Counted from the first letter of the stretch, positions 1-11,522 are shown. The stretch: 64,000 bases of DNA from Streptomyces shenzhenensis (GCF_021462265.1 NZ_JAJONF010000018.1:121810-185809); one strand, 5' to 3'. Numbers and translations are program-made. The notes: generated by a model from the sequence alone, not told the origin.

Positions 1-1
1 G

Positions 2-544
2 ACCGGCGAACGCCTACGGCACGCCATCGCCCGTGTCCGCGAGGCCCGCGGCATGAGCAAGAAAGAGCTGTCCGATCGCGTAGCGGCTCTGGGTAGGCCC
101 ATCCCCCCGCTGGGTATCTCCCGCCTTGAGGCCGGCACCCGCCGCATCGACGCAGACGACCTGGTGGCGCTCGCCTTCGCGCTGCGCGTCAACGTCAATG
201 CCCTTCTGCTGCCGACCGACGGTGACGGCACAGAGAAGGTCGACCTTACTGACCAGGTCTCCCTCACTGCGGCCGACGCGTGGCAGTGGGCAGACGGCGA
301 TAAGCCGCACGCGACAACGGAGCGAGACAAGTACGGCCAGGTGCTGCGTTTCCGGCTCGACTCAAGGCCAGAGTGGGACCGCGACCCGATCCGGAAGATG
401 TACAACGCAGTTCTGCGGGAGACGTCGGACCGGAACGCACTCGCTGGCCAGTCGGGCACGTTCTCCGTTGAGGATGGACAGCTTGTGCTGCGGGCGGATG
501 ATGGGCGAGAAGTGCAGCGCTTCGGGCCGGAAAAAGAATCCTGA
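2..544 (+). CDS. XRE-family helix-turn-helix regulator (5' end outside window)
   Basis: The reading frame is open from base 2, in phase with the ATG at 53, and the upstream residues (TGERLRHAIARVREARG) are the first helix of an XRE/Cro HTH domain. The true start therefore lies before the window and the ATG at 53 is internal. The HTH continues through MSKKELSDRV and ISRLEAGTRRIDADDLVALA, followed by a hydrophilic tail of about 110 residues with no domain I recognise. It probably binds DNA as a repressor. It converges on the integrase at 605-2143, which makes it a likely gene of the integrated element, perhaps controlling its maintenance; that role is inferred from position only. Confidence 0.8.
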   Translation, partial: TGERLRHAIARVREARGMSKKELSDRVAALGRPIPPLGISRLEAGTRRIDADDLVALAFALRVNVNALLLPTDGDGTEKVDLTDQVSLTAADAWQWADGDKPHATTERDKYGQVLRFRLDSRPEWDRDPIRKMYNAVLRETSDRNALAGQSGTFSVEDGQLVLRADDGREVQRFGPEKES

Positions 545-553
545 CCAACACGC

Positions 554-593
554 AAGGGCCCCGCACCATGCTGGTGCTGGTGCAGGGCCCTTT
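554..593. terminator. Bidirectional hairpin between converging genes
   Basis: An inverted repeat of about 15 bp (arms 554-568 and 579-593, AAGGGCCC...GGGCCCTT ends) sits between the XRE gene and the integrase, which converge here. It lacks a long T-run, as is usual in Streptomyces. Confidence 0.65.
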
Positions 594-604
594 CTATATG
601 ACCG

Positions 605-2143
605 TCAGGCCTTTGACTCCGGCCAGTCCATCGGCACCAGGCGGCCCGGGTTGAACTTGTTCCCGTCGCTCCGGTCATGCGGACGCACCTCATACCCGGG
701 CAGCAGCGAGCGCACGACCTCCCGCCTGTCCGTCGGCACCAGCCCCTTCCAGCCCGCCACCACATCACCGGCCAGCAGACGCCGGAGCACCATCGGCGCC
801 CGCGAATGCAGCAGCGCCCGAGACTCCTTCACCCGGGCCTCGATGATGCCGCGGGCCTCCTTGTACTCGATGAACGTCACCTCGCGGCGAGCGTAGGCGC
901 CGGCCAGCTCCTTCAGCTGCGCCTCGTCCTCGGCGAGTTCCCTGCGCGCGTCGTCGGTGACCTCGGTGTCGGCTGCGGTGCGCAGCTGCTCCAGGATCCG
1001 CGGCATGGCCAGGAGATCGAGGACCTGGCGCTCAACCTCGTCCTCGACGAACGACGCCTTCACGGCGATCTTTCCGCAGCCGCCACCCTTGCGGTCGCAC
1101 CAGTACCGCGGTCCGCCGTTGCCGTGGCTGCCACTGAGCCGATGTCCGCACAGCGAGCAGACCAGCACGCTGGTGAGCCAGCGCTGAAGGCTCAGGTCCA
1201 CGTCACGGCTGGTGCGCATCGCACGGCGCTCCATGATCTGCTCCCAGCGTTCACGCGGGATCGCCGCGGGCCACACAGCAGGGCCGACGATCTCGCCCTT
1301 GTGGGCGCGCAGGCCTGCGATGGAGGGCTTGCTGATGATCGACGCGATCGTCCGGCCGTACCACGGAGCGCCGGTGACGGTGGGTACCTTCCGGCGCTGC
1401 AAGTCGTCGGCGATGGAGTTGTCGGTCTCGCCCAGCTCGGGGTCTATCTTCGCCCGCTGCTCAGCGGTCCAGCCGTCCCACTCCCCCATAATCCGGTCGC
1501 CGATCTCGTTCAGGATCTTCCACTCGGCTTCGATCGGTTCGCCGGTGACGGTGTAGCCGTAGCCACGGAACCCGCCGCCGCCGCGCTTTCCCTCGGCGGC
1601 CAACTCCTCGTGCTTGCGGGCGACACGGCGCGAGGTGTCGCGGGAGGACTTGTTGGCCACGGCGACCATGACGCGGGCCATGGTGACGTCCGCGTCGTTG
1701 TTCAGGCGCAGCGAGCCGGTGACCGATTCGACGGGGATCCGCGGCCGGCGGGACTCCACCACGTCGATGAGGTCTTCAAGGTCGCGCGGGTCGCGGGCCA
1801 CGCGGTCGAGGTCGTCGGCGATCAGGCCGTCGAACTCCCCCGACGCCAGGCCGTCGAGCGCGCGCCGGAACCCGGGCCGCACGGTACGTAGGGCCGTGGT
1901 CCCGTCCGGGAGTTTGATCTTGCGTCGCTTGAAGGCGGACGTGTCGTCCTCGGGGATCACGGCCACGACATTCCAGCCGAGGCGCGCGGCGAGCGCACGG
2001 CCGTCCTCTTCCTGTCGGCCGATGCCCTTGGAGAACTCGGCGCGCCGACGCGCCTTCTCGTCCTGGGGCTCTTCGGCCTCGTCCTCAGGCTTGCGGTAGG
2101 AGATCCGCAGCAGCAGCACAGCACGACTTGGAGTCATGTCCAT
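605..2143 (-). CDS. Large serine recombinase (element integrase)
   Basis: This 512-residue site-specific integrase of the large serine recombinase family would insert and excise its element by concerted double-strand cleavage at att sites. The N-terminal resolvase domain carries the candidate nucleophile in LLLRIS (about Ser15), then a charged stretch of about 30 residues before the conserved RQEEDG, and LDRVARDPRDLEDL. The Recombinase domain includes IISKPSIAGLRAHKGE. A zinc ribbon follows (CSLCGHRLSG...YWCDRKGGGCGK), then a coiled-coil region. The gene starts 3 bp from the truncated end of comEA, the usual int-next-to-att layout. The element body extends leftwards out of the window. The charged insertion after the nucleophile is longer than in small resolvases. 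Confidence 0.93.
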   Translation of the reverse strand: MDMTPSRAVLLLRISYRKPEDEAEEPQDEKARRRAEFSKGIGRQEEDGRALAARLGWNVVAVIPEDDTSAFKRRKIKLPDGTTALRTVRPGFRRALDGLASGEFDGLIADDLDRVARDPRDLEDLIDVVESRRPRIPVESVTGSLRLNNDADVTMARVMVAVANKSSRDTSRRVARKHEELAAEGKRGGGGFRGYGYTVTGEPIEAEWKILNEIGDRIMGEWDGWTAEQRAKIDPELGETDNSIADDLQRRKVPTVTGAPWYGRTIASIISKPSIAGLRAHKGEIVGPAVWPAAIPRERWEQIMERRAMRTSRDVDLSLQRWLTSVLVCSLCGHRLSGSHGNGGPRYWCDRKGGGCGKIAVKASFVEDEVERQVLDLLAMPRILEQLRTAADTEVTDDARRELAEDEAQLKELAGAYARREVTFIEYKEARGIIEARVKESRALLHSRAPMVLRRLLAGDVVAGWKGLVPTDRREVVRSLLPGYEVRPHDRSDGNKFNPGRLVPMDWPESKA

Positions 2144-2180
2144 AGATTAGCATTGACATCTCGGATCACCGATGCCCTTG
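2144..2180. other. Probable attachment junction (att) in comEA
   Basis: Reading leftwards, comEA is conserved up to LRQVKGIGD (about base 2162), after which it gives PRCQC and stops instead of a normal ComEA tail. The integrase start codon follows at once. The junction of host and element sequence therefore lies about 2150-2170. The exact core dinucleotide cannot be fixed from one end. Confidence 0.5.
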
Positions 2181-3283
2181 ACCTGGCGGAGTTCGTCGAC
2201 CGAACGGAACCCGGCGTGCTGGGTACGGAAGTCGACGATGTGCTGGGCCAGTACCGGGCCGACGCCGGGCAGGGCGTCGAGCTGCTCCACGGTCGCGGTG
2301 TTCAGGGAGACCGAGGCGGACGGGCCCGCTCCCGTCGCGGCACCGCCCACGCCCCGGCCGGGTGCGGCCGGCGGGGCGGGGCCCCCGACGACGATCTGTT
2401 CGCCGTCCGTCAGGTACCGGGCCCGGTTCAGTCCGTCGGTGTCCGTGCCAGGCCGTACCCCGCCCGCCGCCCGCAGCGCGTCGGTCACCCGGGACCCGGC
2501 CGGCAGCGTGTGGACCCCCGGATCGCGGACCTTCCCGGTGACATCCACCACAATCTCCCCACCCGACCGGCCGGTGCCACCGAACCCCCCGGTCACGCCG
2601 GTCCCGCCGAACGCATCGGGCGCCGCGGCGACACCGGTTCCGCCGGCTGCTCCGGCGGCTGGGGCCCGCTCCCCGCCCTTCTCGTACGGCGGCTGCGCGC
2701 GCACCACCTCCGGTGCGCTCACGGACTCGGTCCGGCCCGTCCAGAAGTGCTGCACGGCCAGCGCCGTGGCCACGACGAGGACCACCCCGAGGGCGACCGC
2801 GCCGCGGCGTTCCAGCCCACAGCGTGTCTGCAGCCACACGGGCATCCGTTCCCGTACGGCGAGCCCGACCCGGGCTCGCAGACCGGGCAGCGCCGGCTCG
2901 CGCCGCGCCGTGGCCTCGCCTGCCGGCGCCCGGGCCGACGACATCACGGCCGCCGCCGTGGACAGTGCCGCCGCGGCGGTGCGTACTCCGGCCGTGGCCG
3001 TGCGCACCGCGGTCGTGGCCGCGGTCAGGCCGGTCGCCGCCCCGGTGCCGGTCACCGTGTCCGCGGTGGGCGGCCCTTGCCCGGGCACCGGCCTGACGAC
3101 GGCTCGTTCACCGAAGAGGAGTTCCGCCCGGCGGCGCAGTTCGTCGGCCGGGGCGGGGCGGCGGCGAGGGCCGACACGGGCCCGGACCGGGGACCGCCGG
3201 TGCCGGGTGCGGCCGTCGGAGGCGAAGCCCCGGCCCGGACCGCTGGTCGCATGTGTCTCGTGTGAGCGTGATCGAAGTGCCAT
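2147..3283 (-). CDS. comEA: ComEA-like DNA-binding protein, 3' end replaced by integration
   Basis: This is a competence-type membrane DNA-binding protein. It has a variable N-terminal cytoplasmic part of about 160 residues, one membrane segment (AVALGVVLVVATALAVQHFW), a Gly/Ala linker, an SLBB domain (EIVVDVTGKVRDPGVHTLP...GGVRPGTD) and a helix-hairpin-helix pair (SLNTATVEQLDALPGVGP, FRSVDELRQVKGIGD). After KGIGD the family normally continues for about ten residues; here only PRCQC remains. The comEC gene expected downstream is not in the window, consistent with separation by the integrated element. The second HhH is almost complete, so residual function is possible. Confidence 0.85.
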   Translation of the reverse strand: MALRSRSHETHATSGPGRGFASDGRTRHRRSPVRARVGPRRRPAPADELRRRAELLFGERAVVRPVPGQGPPTADTVTGTGAATGLTAATTAVRTATAGVRTAAAALSTAAAVMSSARAPAGEATARREPALPGLRARVGLAVRERMPVWLQTRCGLERRGAVALGVVLVVATALAVQHFWTGRTESVSAPEVVRAQPPYEKGGERAPAAGAAGGTGVAAAPDAFGGTGVTGGFGGTGRSGGEIVVDVTGKVRDPGVHTLPAGSRVTDALRAAGGVRPGTDTDGLNRARYLTDGEQIVVGGPAPPAAPGRGVGGAATGAGPSASVSLNTATVEQLDALPGVGPVLAQHIVDFRTQHAGFRSVDELRQVKGIGDPRCQC

Positions 3284-3413
3284 GCGATGAGGATCGGGCT
3301 TCGCGCCGATCCGCGATGATCTTGCTCGGTTTCCGTGGACCGCGGCCGGGTTGTGGATAACTCCGCCACCCGCACGGGTGATATGCCGAGGCCCGCGCCG
3401 CGGGATCCACAGG

Positions 3414-4259
3414 TCACCGCAGTGAGACGACCGCCCCTAGCAGCCCGGGACCCGTGTGTGCCCCGATGACCGCGCCGACCTCGCTCACATGCAGGTCGAG
3501 AAGTCCGGGCAGCCGCGCCCGCAGTCGGTCGGCGAGGGCCGCGGCACGGTCGGGGGCGGCGAGATGGTGCACGGCGATGTCCACCTCGGCGCCGCCCGCA
3601 CGCTCGGCGGTGAGCTCCTCAAGGCGGGCGATGGCCCGGGACGCCGTCCGTACCTTCTCCAGGAGTTCGATCCGGCCGCCGTCCAGCTGGAGCAGGGGCT
3701 TCACGGCGAGCGCGGAGCCCAGCAGGGCCTGGGCGGTGCCGATGCGGCCACCGCGGCGCAGATAGTCGAGGGTGTCGACGTAGAAGTACGCGGAGGTACC
3801 GGCGGCCCGCTTCTCGGCCGCCGCGACGGCCTCGTCGACCGTGCCGCCCGCCTCGGCGGCCTCGGCCGCCGCGAGCGCGCAGAACCCGAGGGCCATCGCG
3901 ACCATCCCGGTGTCCACCACCCGCACCGGGACGGGTGCCTCACGGGCGGCGAGGACCGCCGCGTCGTAGGTGCCCGACAGTTCGGCCGACAGGTGGAGCG
4001 AGACGATGCCGGTGGCTCCGGCCCCGGCTACCCTGCGGTAGGTCTCGGCGAACACCTCCGGGCTGGGCCGGGACGTGGTGACGGGACGCCGCTTCTGCAA
4101 AGCCTGGGCCAGGGAACGGGTCGAGATCTCGGTGCCCTCTTCGAGCGCCCGGTCGCCGAGGACCACGGTCAGCGGCACCGCGGTGATGCCGTGGCGCTCC
4201 ACCGTCCGCGGCGGCAGGTAGGCCGTTGAATCGGTGACGATCGCGACATGGCAGGACAT
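3414..4259 (-). CDS. DegV family fatty-acid-binding protein
   Basis: The 281-residue protein has the full DegV fold. It opens with HVAIVTDSTAYLP, has the lipid-pocket motif TSRPSPEVF, and contains VSLHLSAELSGTYDAA, VVDTGMVAMALGF and DTLDYLRRGGRIG. DegV proteins bind long-chain fatty acids and in some Gram-positives present them to fatty acid kinase FakA; no fakA is nearby. It lies in the conserved order between comEA and leuS and is transcribed with them. A GTG four codons downstream is an alternative start. Confidence 0.92.
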   Translation of the reverse strand: MSCHVAIVTDSTAYLPPRTVERHGITAVPLTVVLGDRALEEGTEISTRSLAQALQKRRPVTTSRPSPEVFAETYRRVAGAGATGIVSLHLSAELSGTYDAAVLAAREAPVPVRVVDTGMVAMALGFCALAAAEAAEAGGTVDEAVAAAEKRAAGTSAYFYVDTLDYLRRGGRIGTAQALLGSALAVKPLLQLDGGRIELLEKVRTASRAIARLEELTAERAGGAEVDIAVHHLAAPDRAAALADRLRARLPGLLDLHVSEVGAVIGAHTGPGLLGAVVSLR

Positions 4260-4331
4260 GAGCTGGAGGTTACCTGGCGTAGCCCGGACACGGCAGCCCG
4301 CCCCCGGCCGCCCGGACCGGGACCGGCCGGG

Positions 4332-5060
4332 TCAAGTGGTGCTCTCCGGCCGGGGCTTCTTCTGCCAGGGGTACGCCCGAGGCCGGCCGGTCGGGGTGAT
4401 GGCGGGCCGCGCCGGCTCCTCGGCCGAGGCGGAGTGCGGTCGCCCGGGCCAGGTCTGGGAGTCGCCAAGGCCGTCGGCGGCCTCGGGCCACGGCGGGGTC
4501 TGTGCGGCCGGATCCGGTCGGGTCCAGTGCCGCAGGGCGTCCGCCTCGACGCCGATCTGCGTGCTCAGGGTGTCCAGATCGTCGTCGGCGAAGCGGCGGG
4601 CCCGGTCGCGTGCAGCCCAGCGCAGCGCGTCCGAGGACTCGGTGATGCGCTCGGTACGGCGGCGCAACTCGGGCAGGCGTGTGACGAGCGTGGCCCGGTC
4701 CGGTTCTGACTCCAGGCGCCTGAGTTCGCCGTCCAGTTCGTGCCCGTGCGCACTGAGGCGCTGGAACAGACCGAGGGACTCCTTCAGCGACTCGTCCTCG
4801 GCGACGCCCGCGTGCAGCGCGTCCTGGGTCGCCCGTATCGAGGTGCGCAGGGTGAGCCGGAGCTGGGCGATCTCGCCCGCCGGGCCGATCTGGATCATGG
4901 ACTTGGCGCGCAGCGTGTGCTCCTCGACCGTCCGCCGGGCCTGGCTGATCGTACGGTCCACCCCGCGTTTGGCGGCGCCGACCGCCCTCAAGGTGACGTA
5001 GGCCCCACCGGCGACGAAGAGCAGGAAGAGCACGGCGAATACGGCGATCACTGCTTCCAC
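4332..5060 (-). CDS. Single-pass membrane protein with coiled coil, unknown function
   Basis: I do not recognise a named family. The 242-residue protein begins at a GTG with a strong ribosome-binding site (GAGGAGGAG). It has an N-terminal membrane anchor (VIAVFAVLFLLFVAGGAYVT), then about 150 helical, charged residues likely to form coiled coils (AQLRLTLRTSIRATQDALHA, FQRLSAHGHELDGELRRLES), and a Pro-rich tail. Similar proteins appear to occupy the same place beside leuS and degV in Streptomyces (recalled synteny). A structural or envelope role is possible but unproven. Confidence 0.8.
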   Translation of the reverse strand: MEAVIAVFAVLFLLFVAGGAYVTLRAVGAAKRGVDRTISQARRTVEEHTLRAKSMIQIGPAGEIAQLRLTLRTSIRATQDALHAGVAEDESLKESLGLFQRLSAHGHELDGELRRLESEPDRATLVTRLPELRRRTERITESSDALRWAARDRARRFADDDLDTLSTQIGVEADALRHWTRPDPAAQTPPWPEAADGLGDSQTWPGRPHSASAEEPARPAITPTGRPRAYPWQKKPRPESTT

Positions 5061-5143
5061 GGTGCTCCTCCTCGCTGCCCACCACCCCGGCCGTCTCGGG
5101 CACGGCGACGTGGGTGAGCGTGCCCCTCAACGGTAAACGCAAA

Positions 5144-5182
5144 GGGCAGGCCCGGAGTTCCAGAAAAACCCCGAACCTGCCC
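5144..5182 (-). terminator. leuS terminator hairpin
   Basis: The inverted repeat GGGCAGG...CCTGCCC spans 5144-5182, about 30 bp beyond the leuS stop codon, with a T-run in the loop region on the minus strand. Confidence 0.6.
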
Positions 5183-5213
5183 GTAGGGGACCACCCGGAG
5201 GTGGCCTGCGGTG

Positions 5214-8093
<2,880 letters not shown>

Positions 8094-8148
8094 GATCCTC
8101 AAAGCTCCATCGGTCGTCTCTGCCTGCGGCTGCGAACTTCTAGAAACG

Positions 8149-8172
8149 AAAAATCCCCTCACACAGGAGGGG
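8149..8172 (-). terminator. leuS attenuator hairpin with T-run
   Basis: On the minus strand CCCCTCC...GAGGGG is followed by TTTTT, a classic intrinsic terminator, located between the leader peptide and the leuS start. Another hairpin (arms at 8187-8192 and 8209-8214, CCGACC/GGTCGG) lies just before it. A GC-rich stretch at the end of the leader ORF can also pair with bases just ahead of the terminator, so alternative folds are possible. Confidence 0.7.
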
Positions 8173-8220
8173 ACGCCGCGCCGATGCCGACCAACCGTTT
8201 CGTCCGGCGGTCGGGACTGA

Positions 8221-8259
8221 TCAGCGCGGCCCGCTAAGCAGAAGGCGTACGGCACGCAT
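8221..8259 (-). CDS. Putative leuS leader peptide MRAVRLLLSGPR
   Basis: A 12-codon ORF precedes leuS and contains three consecutive leucine codons (CTT CTG CTT). CTT is uncommon in such GC-rich genomes, which would make ribosome pausing sensitive to leucyl-tRNA. It ends at TGA about 50 bases before the intrinsic terminator hairpin. The arrangement is that of an amino-acid attenuator, a mechanism known for leucine genes in actinobacteria. Translation of the ORF is inferred. Confidence 0.6.
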   Translation of the reverse strand: MRAVRLLLSGPR

Positions 8260-8519
8260 GGCGTCAGAGTACCGCAGGGCTTGAGCAACCTGCGACGGGC
8301 TTGCGTATCACTGGATGACACGTGCGTCTGAGGCGACCATCGGGACGAGAGTTGAACCAGGTTCAAAAATTACTTCGCGTAACGTCCGCTAAGGGACATC
8401 ACAAGGGACGCACCGCCTTTTGATAACAACGCAATAACTCAAACCTCGTACTGATCGGTATGGCGCCACTTAGGCTGCGGCACCGGGACCGCTTTCCCGA
8501 ACTGCTCGGAGTTGCCCCC

Positions 8520-9800
8520 ATGAACCCTCGTCGTAGTAACAGCTCGCTCCCCAAACCAGGCCGTTCGGCCTACGGGGTGGCGTCCGCTGTCGTCCTGCTG
8601 CTGATACCCATCGTCGTCCTGGCAGGAGGCGACTGGCTGCAGCAGTTCCTGAACTTCGGTGCGGGCGTCCTGGCGCTCGTCTGCCTGACCTGCTCGTGCA
8701 TCTGGGGCCTGGTGGCCCAGGACCGCATCCTCCTCAACATCCGCCAGCGGATCGTGGCCCAGGCCATCCACCGGGTCACCGCGGTGGCCTCGATCGCGTT
8801 CCTCCTCGTGCACATCGGGGTGAAGATCGCACTGGACCACGCCGACTGGATCGCCGCCCTGATCCCCTTCGGCTGGCTGGTCACTGGAAGCGGCGGTGCG
8901 AACCCGGGCAGCGCCAGCCTCGTCGGCATGGGCTCCCTGGCCGCCTACCTCATGATTTTCGTGGGTATCACCGGCGCGCTGCGCAACCAGTTCGCCGCCC
9001 CCGCCGTGGTGGCCGCCCGCTGGCGTGCGATGCACATGCTCGCCTACCCGGCCCTGTGCTTCGCCCTGCTTCACGGCCTCTTCGCGGGCCGGCCGGCGAA
9101 GACGTTCTTCATGGTGTCGTACGAGCTGTGCCTGGCCGGAATCATGGCCGCCCTCGCCCTGCGCGCCGCGCCTCGCCCGTTCAAGCGCCGCTTCGCCGAC
9201 CGGCTCGTCACACTCCTCGGTGACTCGGAGCGCTCCCGCCTGAACGATCTCGACGCGAGCCGTGCCCGAGTCGGCGAGTCCGGGCTGCCCGGCTACGAGG
9301 CCCCGCGCGAGCGCGAGCCCAGGCCGTCGCGCGCCGAGACCGCGTCCACGCAGTCGAACCCGCTGTTCCCCTCCGCCGCCCCCGGCCCCGAGCCGGCCTC
9401 CGGCTTCGCGGCCGCCTACCGGGCCACCAACACGCCCGGACAGCCCCAGTCGCCGTTCGCGGCAGGTCAGACCGCGCGCATGGAGCGCGTGGACGGCCCG
9501 TCCAGCACCTCGGGCAGCTGGCCGATCCCGTCTCCGCCCCCGGTCGGCGAGGCGCCGCCGTCGGCGTACGACCCGCTCCGGGACACCGGATACAACATCC
9601 CGGCCTATGGCAATCCGGGCGCCGCCGGCACGACCGGACGTGATGTGTACGACACGAGTGAGACGAACGCCCGGTACGGGACGTACAACTCGAATGACAC
9701 ATACAACAGCGGTCCCGCCAACGAACCAGCGCCCGGCGCGTCCTTCGACGCCCCGGGTTCGGGCGAACCTTGGAACACGCCTTCCGGAGGCTATAGGTGA
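8520..9800 (+). CDS. Multi-pass membrane protein, cytochrome b/ferric-reductase-like
   Basis: Start ATG at 8520 gives 426 residues. The first half has about six membrane segments with spaced histidines suitable for haem ligation (IHRVTAVASIAFLLVHIGVK; MHMLAYPALCFALLHGLFAG), resembling ferric-reductase-like transmembrane domains. The second half is Pro/Ser/Tyr-rich, disordered and cytoplasmic. The stop codon overlaps the start of the next gene by 4 bp, so the two are translationally coupled. I infer a membrane electron-transfer partner for the NuoF/ferredoxin-like protein; substrate unknown. Confidence 0.8.
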   Translation: MNPRRSNSSLPKPGRSAYGVASAVVLLLIPIVVLAGGDWLQQFLNFGAGVLALVCLTCSCIWGLVAQDRILLNIRQRIVAQAIHRVTAVASIAFLLVHIGVKIALDHADWIAALIPFGWLVTGSGGANPGSASLVGMGSLAAYLMIFVGITGALRNQFAAPAVVAARWRAMHMLAYPALCFALLHGLFAGRPAKTFFMVSYELCLAGIMAALALRAAPRPFKRRFADRLVTLLGDSERSRLNDLDASRARVGESGLPGYEAPREREPRPSRAETASTQSNPLFPSAAPGPEPASGFAAAYRATNTPGQPQSPFAAGQTARMERVDGPSSTSGSWPIPSPPPVGEAPPSAYDPLRDTGYNIPAYGNPGAAGTTGRDVYDTSETNARYGTYNSNDTYNSGPANEPAPGASFDAPGSGEPWNTPSGGYR

Positions 9801-11410
9801 ACGAGGCCCTGCCCGACGTACCAGAAGTCCGCGTGGTCGGCCTTCCACAGCTCACGTCAGGCTTCGACCTTGTCGAAAGACTCGATCTGCCCATGCACCT
9901 CAAGGTGCACGGCCCGCTTGAGCCCTTGGGCGGGGAGCAGCTCGCGCAGCTCTCCGAACGCATCAACCTGAAGGGCCGCGGCGGCGCGGGCTTCCCCTTC
10001 CACAAGAAGCTGCGCTCGGTCGCCGAGGCGGCGATCAAGCGCGGTGTACGGCCGGTCGTCGTCGTCAACGGCAGTGAGGACGAGCCGGCCTGCCGCAAGG
10101 ACACGGTGCTGATCAACCGTGCCCCGCATCTGATCCTGGACGGTGCGCTGCTGTGCGCCGAGGCGCTGGGTGCCCGCACGCTCGTGGTGGGGGTCACCCG
10201 GGAGTCCACGCAGCGCTCCATGGAGCAGGCGCTCGCCGAGCGCGGTCTGAGCAACGGCCGGCGTTCGGCACTGAAGGCGTTCGTCCAGCGCAACCCGATC
10301 CGCATGGTCACCGGCGCCGCCGCGTCGCTGATCCGCTCGATCGACGGCGGCCCCGCGATCCCGCCCGGCCGCAAGACCAGTGCCTCACAGAACGGTGTCG
10401 GCGGCGCGCCCACGCTGCTGTCGAACGCGGAGACGTTCGCGCAGCTGGCGATCGCCGCCCGGATCGGTCCGGAGCGTTACGGCAACACCGGCCTGTACGA
10501 CGAGCCGGGCACCGTCATGCTGACGGTCTCCGGCGCGGTCGCCCGGCCCATGGTGATCGAGGTGCCCACGGGCGTGCCGCTGCGTTACGTCCTGCAGCTG
10601 GCCGGTGCCCCGCCGGTGCCGCAGGGGGTGCTGACCGGCGGTTATCACGGCAAATGGATCGACGCGGCCACGGTCAACGAGGCGATCGTCTCCCGTAACT
10701 CGCTGGACGCGGTGGGCGGCGCACTGGGCGCCGGCGCCATCCTGCCGATCACGCAGGAGACCTGCCCGCTGGGCGAGTCGCTGCGGGTCGCCCAGTGGCT
10801 CGCGGAGGAGAGCGCGGGACAGTGCGGTCCCTGCTACCTGGGTCTGCCGGCGGCCGCGCGCGGTATGGAGGACATCCTCAACGGCGGCGGACCGGCCGCC
10901 CTGGAGGCGCTCAAGCAGGTCGCGAAGAACGTGAAGCGGCGTGGCGCGTGCTCGCACCCGGACGGTTCCGCGATGTTCCTCGAGTCGACGATCAAGGCGT
11001 TCACCGACGACCTGGCCGCGCACGTTCTCGGAAACGGCTGCGGACGGCCCGTCGAGGGCGTTCTGCCGCTCTTCGAGGACGGCAAGATGCCTACGGGCAT
11101 TCCGGGCGGCGGAGAGCCCGAGGACAACGGTGGCGGCAGCCGCCAGAAGATCTATGTCGACTGGACGCTGTGCCGTGGCCACGGCCTGTGCGCGGACATC
11201 CTTCCGGAGGTCTTCGAGCTGGGCGCGGACGGTTTCCCGACGGTCGCGCAGGCGAAGGTGCCCCGGTTCGCGGAGGCCAAGGCGCTGCGCGCGGTGCGCC
11301 GCTGCCCGGCGCTCGCCCTGCGCCTGGAGGAGGACACGCGCTCGCAGGCGCCGGCCAAGAACCTGCCGGTTCTCTCGCAGGGCCGCGGCCGCCGGGCACT
11401 GGGACGCTGA
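9797..11410 (+). CDS. NuoF-like flavin/Fe-S protein with C-terminal ferredoxin domain
   Basis: The GTG at 9797 overlaps the preceding stop. The 537-residue protein resembles the 51-kDa NADH dehydrogenase subunit: a nucleotide/flavin loop (LKGRGGAGFPFHKKL), an SLBB domain (VSGAVARPMVIEVPTGVPL), and a 4Fe-4S motif SAGQCGPC with a distal Cys in GACSHPDG. After a linker it adds a small ferredoxin domain (YVDWTLCRGHGLCAD...AVRRCPALAL) with three cysteines, as in 3Fe-4S or degenerate 4Fe-4S ferredoxins. It is not part of a nuo operon. With the upstream haem membrane protein it forms a two-gene redox unit. Whether NADH is the donor cannot be told. Confidence 0.85.
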   Translation: MNEALPDVPEVRVVGLPQLTSGFDLVERLDLPMHLKVHGPLEPLGGEQLAQLSERINLKGRGGAGFPFHKKLRSVAEAAIKRGVRPVVVVNGSEDEPACRKDTVLINRAPHLILDGALLCAEALGARTLVVGVTRESTQRSMEQALAERGLSNGRRSALKAFVQRNPIRMVTGAAASLIRSIDGGPAIPPGRKTSASQNGVGGAPTLLSNAETFAQLAIAARIGPERYGNTGLYDEPGTVMLTVSGAVARPMVIEVPTGVPLRYVLQLAGAPPVPQGVLTGGYHGKWIDAATVNEAIVSRNSLDAVGGALGAGAILPITQETCPLGESLRVAQWLAEESAGQCGPCYLGLPAAARGMEDILNGGGPAALEALKQVAKNVKRRGACSHPDGSAMFLESTIKAFTDDLAAHVLGNGCGRPVEGVLPLFEDGKMPTGIPGGGEPEDNGGGSRQKIYVDWTLCRGHGLCADILPEVFELGADGFPTVAQAKVPRFAEAKALRAVRRCPALALRLEEDTRSQAPAKNLPVLSQGRGRRALGR

Positions 11411-11522
11411 CCGCACGCGCGTGGGGCGGGCTCACCCTGCCGGGGTGGCCCGCCCCACGCGCGCGACCCCATGGGGAGGCAGGTTCCCGCGGACCGGGTT
11501 TCCGAATGTTTCCGGAACAACA

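Noticed and set aside
8149..8259. T-box riboswitch upstream of leuS
   Set aside because: No T-box consensus (AGGGTGGNACCGCG) or specifier-loop architecture is visible; the Leu leader peptide fits better.
8094..8366. N-terminal extension of leuS to 8366
   Set aside because: It would translate through the attenuator and leader peptide and matches no LeuRS.
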